From: Bacteroidota bacterium
Lineage (GTDB): Bacteria > Bacteroidota > Ignavibacteria > UBA10030
DNA length: 8,619 bases
Direction of reading: 5' to 3'
NCBI GenBank assembly: GCA_003453835.1
Contig: DMMN01000229.1
Span: 1 to 8,619 of the forward strand
The notes under the pieces were generated by a model. The model made no database searches. It saw only the letters and a program-made list of their open reading frames with translations, and was not told where the DNA came from. Within the stretch, counting starts at the first letter, position 1; every line of letters starts with the position of its first letter. A program made the translations under genes and the position numbers. Below, piece by piece: positions 4,913 to 8,619 of this stretch.

Positions 4913-6532
4913 TCAAAGGTCGATCCAGATGGGATTCGTCAGGCAGAAGTGCTGCCGGTTGTCAAAAGTGTTCTCCCGCGAGGTAAATGCTTCGAAACGG
5001 ACGTAGGAGGGTCGTGTGGGAGACAGCGTGACACTCTCGCTACGGTCAAATCCCTGACCATAGTTGTGCTCAAGCAGGGTCTTTTCGAGGTTTGACCCAA
5101 TCTCTCCAATGAGGACGCGCAGCGACTGGATGTACCCAAACTCCTCGCTCGAAAGAACCCGCACGGAAAGATGATGGGTCGCACCGTGGCTTGTGCCTCC
5201 GAATGTACATTTCCCCCCATAAGCATTTTGCACAACGGCGTCTATCACCGGGCCGTCCGTGAGTATCGCCCGGCCCAGGCTGATCCCTTCGAGAATTGCC
5301 TTTTCCGAGAGCGGCATATCGACCTTCACCCCCGTCCTCATTCTCCCGAAAACCTGATTATCAGATTCCCTAAGGGAAACAAATGGAATGCTGAGCTGTC
5401 GAAATCGACTAAAGTTTCCGTGGGCATCATTCCCCGCGAGGGCAACTATTCGTCTTCCTCGAAGCAATTGCGCGATCCACTTCTCGTAACCGTCCCGATA
5501 TCCTTCGTCGATCTTTCCGTTGAGAAACTGAATTCCATCGAGATTGTCGTCGTGAAGATCTTTCCCCGACCAGTTTCCCCGTCCCAACAACATTCGCTGG
5601 AGAAACGGAACCGGTTCTCGCGGATGCGCTGCAAATGCGAGAACACCGGGGTCCTTACGCTGCAGGATCTCCTGCACGGAATGTTCGCTTCTCGTTCGGA
5701 GCCATTGCTCAGCTCCGTCTCCAGATCCCGAGAAGAACCTACGCCCACCCAGCAGCAGCAAGTGAACATTGCGGCCGTGTTCGCTTCTACACGTCACTTC
5801 CTCGCCGCGGACAATTGAGACATTCGTTTGATGCTCGTTGAGGGCATCGATTTCGCGATTGAGCGATTTCCATTTCGGAAGTTCCGGATCATTGATCAGA
5901 TAGCTATCGAGTCGATCGTCGAGATCGTATGAATGGTCGGTCACGCAGAAGAAGGAAAGCCCCATCGCTTCGCACAGAACGCGGGCGGCCTCAAGCGGCG
6001 ATCCGAACTCCACCTGGTCAGCCGTGTAGTTCGAGTGCGTATGGGCATCACCCACGTGGAGGTGTGGGAAACGGGGGAGTGGCTCCGTCGCAACATACAC
6101 TCTCAGTGGAGCGTGGCTCGCTGTTCGGTAGTTGTCATTGTGGTACGTTCTGATCGATCCGTTCGACTCGATGACCAAGGTCACGTCAAGGTCGATCCAT
6201 CCGTGACAAGTGGAAACATCGAGCGTGAAGATCTTCCACCAGAGGGGCTCAGTCAGTTGGACTGAATCACCCAGGAGTCTTTTCGCCAAAACCGTTTGTC
6301 CCGCTGAACGGACATCAACGCGGATCTCCCTCAAAATGCTCGGGTATCTGTCTGCGTCTTTTGCCAGAATCAACAGGGGAAGAGGAGTTGCCGGTTCGAT
6401 TCTATGCGGAGCATCCGCAAGGAGTTCAGGTTCGTTCTTCTTCAGAAAGCTGAACCAGTATCGAAAGCGATAGTGAGTCTCAGCGTAAAGTAACAGTGGG
6501 AGAAGGAAGGATACTTCCGACGCCGGAATCAA
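4913..6532 (-). CDS. PHP-domain metallohydrolase, CehA/McbA type
   Basis: This encodes 539 residues. A beta-rich N-terminal domain (about 1-155) of unassigned role precedes a PHP domain (about 158-375) in which the usual metal-ligand motifs are all visible: GDAHTHS (His164, His166), TDHS (Asp199, His200), GEE (244-245), His257, AAHP (His303) and GNDAH (Asp369, His371). PHP proteins use a two- or three-metal site to hydrolyse phosphoesters; the CehA/McbA branch also includes ester and amide hydrolases, so the bond attacked is uncertain. A C-terminal region of about 165 residues follows. No signal peptide is seen. The start is TTG 6532: its TTGA overlaps the stop of the upstream glycosyltransferase, and GGGAGG (6538-6543) lies five bases away. 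A longer form from TTG 6580 lacks such a site. As last gene of the four-gene cassette, it probably acts on the glycan or glycolipid made by its neighbours; this is inferred. Confidence 0.88.
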   Translation of the reverse strand: MIPASEVSFLLPLLLYAETHYRFRYWFSFLKKNEPELLADAPHRIEPATPLPLLILAKDADRYPSILREIRVDVRSAGQTVLAKRLLGDSVQLTEPLWWKIFTLDVSTCHGWIDLDVTLVIESNGSIRTYHNDNYRTASHAPLRVYVATEPLPRFPHLHVGDAHTHSNYTADQVEFGSPLEAARVLCEAMGLSFFCVTDHSYDLDDRLDSYLINDPELPKWKSLNREIDALNEHQTNVSIVRGEEVTCRSEHGRNVHLLLLGGRRFFSGSGDGAEQWLRTRSEHSVQEILQRKDPGVLAFAAHPREPVPFLQRMLLGRGNWSGKDLHDDNLDGIQFLNGKIDEGYRDGYEKWIAQLLRGRRIVALAGNDAHGNFSRFRQLSIPFVSLRESDNQVFGRMRTGVKVDMPLSEKAILEGISLGRAILTDGPVIDAVVQNAYGGKCTFGGTSHGATHHLSVRVLSSEEFGYIQSLRVLIGEIGSNLEKTLLEHNYGQGFDRSESVTLSPTRPSYVRFEAFTSRENTFDNRQHFCLTNPIWIDL

Positions 6533-7623
6533 TACACCCTCCCTTTCCACTTGACCTTCCCGCCGAAGAAGACTGCGCAAGGAAGGAGGAGGACGTAGAG
6601 AATGTAGTAGGCCTGAAAGAAGTAGAAGTACCTGAGCAGATCAGTTCGTTCAAGTCGCTTGAGCGTTTGGTAGAGGAAAGCATAGTCACCAATCAATTTC
6701 AGCATGATCGCAGATGCAGCGGGAAGGAAAGCACCGAAGCCGAGTCCGAGGAGAATCAATGCGTGTGTGAGAAAACCAACGACCATGATAGCAAAACCAC
6801 TAAATTTCATATCGAGTCCGCCCTTGCCCCAACGTTGTTTCTGCCTCGCAAGTTCATTCAGTGTGGTGCATGGCTTGCTCAGTACCAGAACGTTCGGATC
6901 AACCGGGTAGAGATACTCCCATTTCCTTGTGCCAACAATTGCCTGGAAGAGCATGAAGTCCTCCGTAACACTGAAGGGAATCTTTCGAAAGCCACCCACA
7001 TCCTCATATGCAGCCCTCCTGAATGAGAGATTGTTCCCGATGGTGCTGAGCGGATTTTGCAGTGCCACTGTTGCGGACGCCAACCCTAGCAAATACGCCC
7101 AGTCGAGCGACTGCATCCCCTCAAAGGCCCCGGATGCTTTCTGGAGTGTCATCCCTCCTACAATCCCGACATTGGGTGCGAAGCGTTTGGCGGTGTGCTC
7201 GATCCAGGTCGTGGGAACGGTGCAGTCCGCATCTGTGATAAGAACAATCTCCCCATGGGCTCGCCCGATTCCTTGCTCCAAGGCATTCGTCTTCCCCTTG
7301 AGAAGAACGTCTTCGCGCGCCGTAAATGAAAGGAAATTGCCGCGGCCCTTCCCCATTTCGTTACAGATTTCCGGTGTCCGGTCGGATGAACCATCATCCA
7401 CAACGATGACTTCGTACATCTCTTCGGGGTAGGTCTGCCGAAAAACGGATTGGAGGCATTCAGCCAGATTCTGTTCTTCATTTCGCGCCGCGATGACAAC
7501 GGAGACAAAAGGTGTTGCCTTCCCCGACGTGGAGTCTCGCGTATTTCGAATTCCGTAAATGAAGACCCCAACCTGGGAAAGATAAAGCAGTACAGCGATG
7601 AGAAGGGCAAGTTCTAAAGTCAT
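6529..7623 (-). CDS. Membrane GT2 glycosyltransferase, processive-type QxxRW
   Basis: The 364 residues begin with one membrane segment (about 5-24), followed by a GT-A catalytic domain: SVVIAARNEE at 41-50, VVDDGSSD at 74-81, the metal-binding DAD at 131-133, TED at 220-222 (catalytic base region) and QKQRW at 261-265. About three membrane segments follow (near 275-298, 302-320 and 332-355). QxxRW is the acceptor- and donor-binding motif of membrane GT2 enzymes such as NodC, PgaC and hyaluronan synthase, which add sugars from UDP or GDP donors at the cytoplasmic face; related enzymes add a single sugar to a lipid. The sugar here cannot be read from sequence. ATG 7623 overlaps the deacetylase stop in ATGA and has no ribosome binding site of its own (a C-rich stretch precedes it), so translation presumably depends on coupling. 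The C-terminal KWKGR resembles the RWKER end of the other GT2 at 8240-8619. Confidence 0.93.
   Translation of the reverse strand: MTLELALLIAVLLYLSQVGVFIYGIRNTRDSTSGKATPFVSVVIAARNEEQNLAECLQSVFRQTYPEEMYEVIVVDDGSSDRTPEICNEMGKGRGNFLSFTAREDVLLKGKTNALEQGIGRAHGEIVLITDADCTVPTTWIEHTAKRFAPNVGIVGGMTLQKASGAFEGMQSLDWAYLLGLASATVALQNPLSTIGNNLSFRRAAYEDVGGFRKIPFSVTEDFMLFQAIVGTRKWEYLYPVDPNVLVLSKPCTTLNELARQKQRWGKGGLDMKFSGFAIMVVGFLTHALILLGLGFGAFLPAASAIMLKLIGDYAFLYQTLKRLERTDLLRYFYFFQAYYILYVLLLPCAVFFGGKVKWKGRVY
6538..6543 (-). promoter_or_regulatory. Ribosome binding site for the PHP hydrolase, inside the GT2 gene
   Basis: GGGAGG on the minus strand sits five bases upstream of TTG 6532, within the last codons of the glycosyltransferase. 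It decides the hydrolase start in favour of the TTGA overlap. Confidence 0.6.
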
Positions 7624-8243
7624 GGGAGGCGAGGATTGAGCCGAATTCCTCTTTCTTCAAGCCCGTCAAACAGCAGGTTCAAAATATCAACGATCTTGTT
7701 CTTTGTTGCGTAATTATCATGCAGAAGCAGAATGGAGCCTGTTTCTGCTTTCTTCAGGACTCTCCTGGCGATGGCCGCTCCGGTCGCGTCACGGTAATCC
7801 TGTGAATCGACATCCCAGAAGACCAGTCTATGCTCTGTTTGCTTTGCTACACTCAACGTTCGTGAGTCGAAGTAGCCGTAGGGAGGTCGGAACCAGACCG
7901 GCTTCGTTCCAATTGCCTCTTCGATCACCTCATCAGCCCTGACCACTTCATCGAGTTGGAAGCGGCGGGATCGAAAAAAGAGAAGTGGGTGTGTGAACGT
8001 GTGGTTTCCGACTGCATGGCCTTCGGATGCGATGCGTCTGGTGAGATCGGAGTATTTCTGGACGTTCTTACCCACCAAGAAAAATGTCGCCCTCGCGTTC
8101 CGCGTGGCCAGAACGTCAAGAACCTGTGGAGTGACCTCGGGATTCGGGCCATCATCAAACGTCAAGTGGAGAGCATGATTGTGCGTTCTCCAATAGATTG
8201 ATGGAAACAGTCTCTCTCCGATCTTGCACAGAAGTGAGTTCAC
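7620..8243 (-). CDS. NodB-type polysaccharide deacetylase (CE4)
   Basis: The 207 residues carry all the family motifs: TFDDGP (28-33, with catalytic base and metal Asp), HTFTHP (81-86, two metal His), RPPYG (119-123), DVDSQDY (144-150) and LLLHD (172-176, catalytic His). The family removes acetyl groups from N-acetylhexosamine glycans or glycolipids using a divalent metal. The length is essentially one NodB domain, and no signal peptide or membrane segment is visible, so it should act in the cytoplasm, unlike periplasmic PgaB or exported peptidoglycan deacetylases. I chose GTG 8243: it overlaps the preceding glycosyltransferase stop in GTGA and leaves a compact N-terminus (NSLLCKIGERLFPS). 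A longer frame upstream to 8444 reads Cys- and Arg-rich, non-protein-like sequence that merely shadows the other gene. The local ribosome binding site is weak (AAGGA about 15 bases upstream), consistent with coupled translation. Confidence 0.92.
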   Translation of the reverse strand: MNSLLCKIGERLFPSIYWRTHNHALHLTFDDGPNPEVTPQVLDVLATRNARATFFLVGKNVQKYSDLTRRIASEGHAVGNHTFTHPLLFFRSRRFQLDEVVRADEVIEEAIGTKPVWFRPPYGYFDSRTLSVAKQTEHRLVFWDVDSQDYRDATGAAIARRVLKKAETGSILLLHDNYATKNKIVDILNLLFDGLEERGIRLNPRLP

Positions 8244-8619
8244 CGTTCGAGTGTTCTTTCCTTCCAACGAATAGATTTGAACTGTGCGATCGACGCGGCG
8301 ATGACAATATACGGAACATGCAGTAGCTCTGCAACGGCAAACTGGTGCAGCAGAACGTGTTGGCGCATAAGTACAGCACCTCGCTTCAACGTCAGATAGT
8401 CCACAAGCGCTTTCGTCAGAAATGCAGCGAGGGCGACCGGCCACAACCGTGCGTCAAAGAGGGAAGCTATTGCAGTCGTGAGCAGGAAAACAAAAAACAG
8501 ATTCAGGACAACGAGCCTCCAAAGAATGGTTGGGTCTTCATAGTGACCTTTTTTTGAGGCCCAACGTACGCGTTGACTCCAGAAATCGGCTATTGATTTA
8601 GCCGACTTTGTCTCAACGA
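8240..8619 (-). CDS. GT2 glycosyltransferase, C-terminal part (N-terminus beyond right edge)
   Basis: The last 125 residues are visible. The partial domain opens with DFWSQRVRWASK, containing the QxxRW motif (QRVRW) typical of membrane GT2 enzymes. Two or three hydrophobic segments follow, including LVVLNLFFVFLLTTAIASLF, and the gene ends IRWKERTLER. The nucleotide-sugar domain with DDG and DxD motifs must lie to the right of this window. It is the first visible gene of the coupled cassette, and its TGA (8240-8242) overlaps the GTG of the deacetylase. Together with the second GT2 it suggests a two-step transfer, or two different sugars. I recognise the family but not the sugar or acceptor. 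Confidence 0.88.
   Translation of the reverse strand, partial: VETKSAKSIADFWSQRVRWASKKGHYEDPTILWRLVVLNLFFVFLLTTAIASLFDARLWPVALAAFLTKALVDYLTLKRGAVLMRQHVLLHQFAVAELLHVPYIVIAASIAQFKSIRWKERTLER

Noticed and set aside
5171..5818. Plus-strand open frame of 215 codons
   Set aside because: Antisense to the PHP hydrolase, whose catalytic motifs prove the minus strand is coding; no recognisable domain.
6533..6580. TTG 6580 as start of the PHP hydrolase
   Set aside because: No ribosome binding site there and it would overlap the GT2 by 52 bases; TTG 6532 has GGGAGG and a 4-base overlap.
6496..7432. Two plus-strand open frames (6496-7026 and 6929-7432)
   Set aside because: Both are antisense to the GT2 gene with intact DDG, DAD, TED and QxxRW motifs; low-complexity composition without family resemblance.
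8244..8444. N-terminal extension of the deacetylase to 8444
   Set aside because: The extra 67 residues are Cys- and Arg-rich and overlap the in-frame, motif-bearing GT2 C-terminus in another frame; the GTGA overlap at 8240-8243 gives a compact NodB domain.

Overview
This is a bacterial window of roughly balanced base composition and dense coding. It shows AGGAGGTGA-type ribosome binding sites, sigma70-like TTGAC(A/T)/TATAAT-like promoters and frequent TTG/GTG starts. The style of the two membrane GT2 glycosyltransferases, the M50 protease and the Ig-like lipoprotein suggests, to my eye, a member of the Bacteroidota/Chlorobiota/Ignavibacteriota (FCB) group. That placement is an inference from protein style only. 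No mobile element, CRISPR array, tRNA or rRNA is visible.

Layout, left to right. (A) 1-2331, all on the minus strand: a 73-residue exported or membrane-anchored small protein (2110-2331) with its own promoter and a strong intrinsic terminator; a site-2 protease (M50) family membrane protein (881-1933); and, behind a good promoter at 843-871, a lipoprotein with Ig-like domains whose C-terminus runs off the left edge. (B) 2332-2630, a gene-free divergent control region with one promoter facing each way and several inverted repeats. (C) 2631-4833, plus strand: an unrecognised polytopic membrane protein followed by an AAA+/Fis-type regulator of the sigma54-activator family. The regulator has lost the GAFTGA motif, both arginine-finger positions and the sensor I asparagine. 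(D) 4834-4912, a short convergent gap with two hairpins. (E) 4913-8619, minus strand: a tightly packed cassette, read right to left, of a GT2 glycosyltransferase (C-terminal part only), a NodB-type polysaccharide deacetylase, a second membrane GT2 and a PHP-domain metallohydrolase of the CehA/McbA type. All three junctions are 4-base stop/start overlaps (GTGA, ATGA, TTGA), so the genes are very probably translated as one unit.

How the genes may work together. The right-hand cassette reads as a pathway that builds and trims an N-acetylated glycan or glycolipid at the cytoplasmic membrane: two glycosyl transfers, a deacetylation and a metal-dependent hydrolysis. The plus-strand pair looks like a membrane protein coupled to a DNA-binding ATPase-like regulator that probably does not activate sigma54. 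These two units are the most interesting parts of the window; their functions are inferred, not shown.
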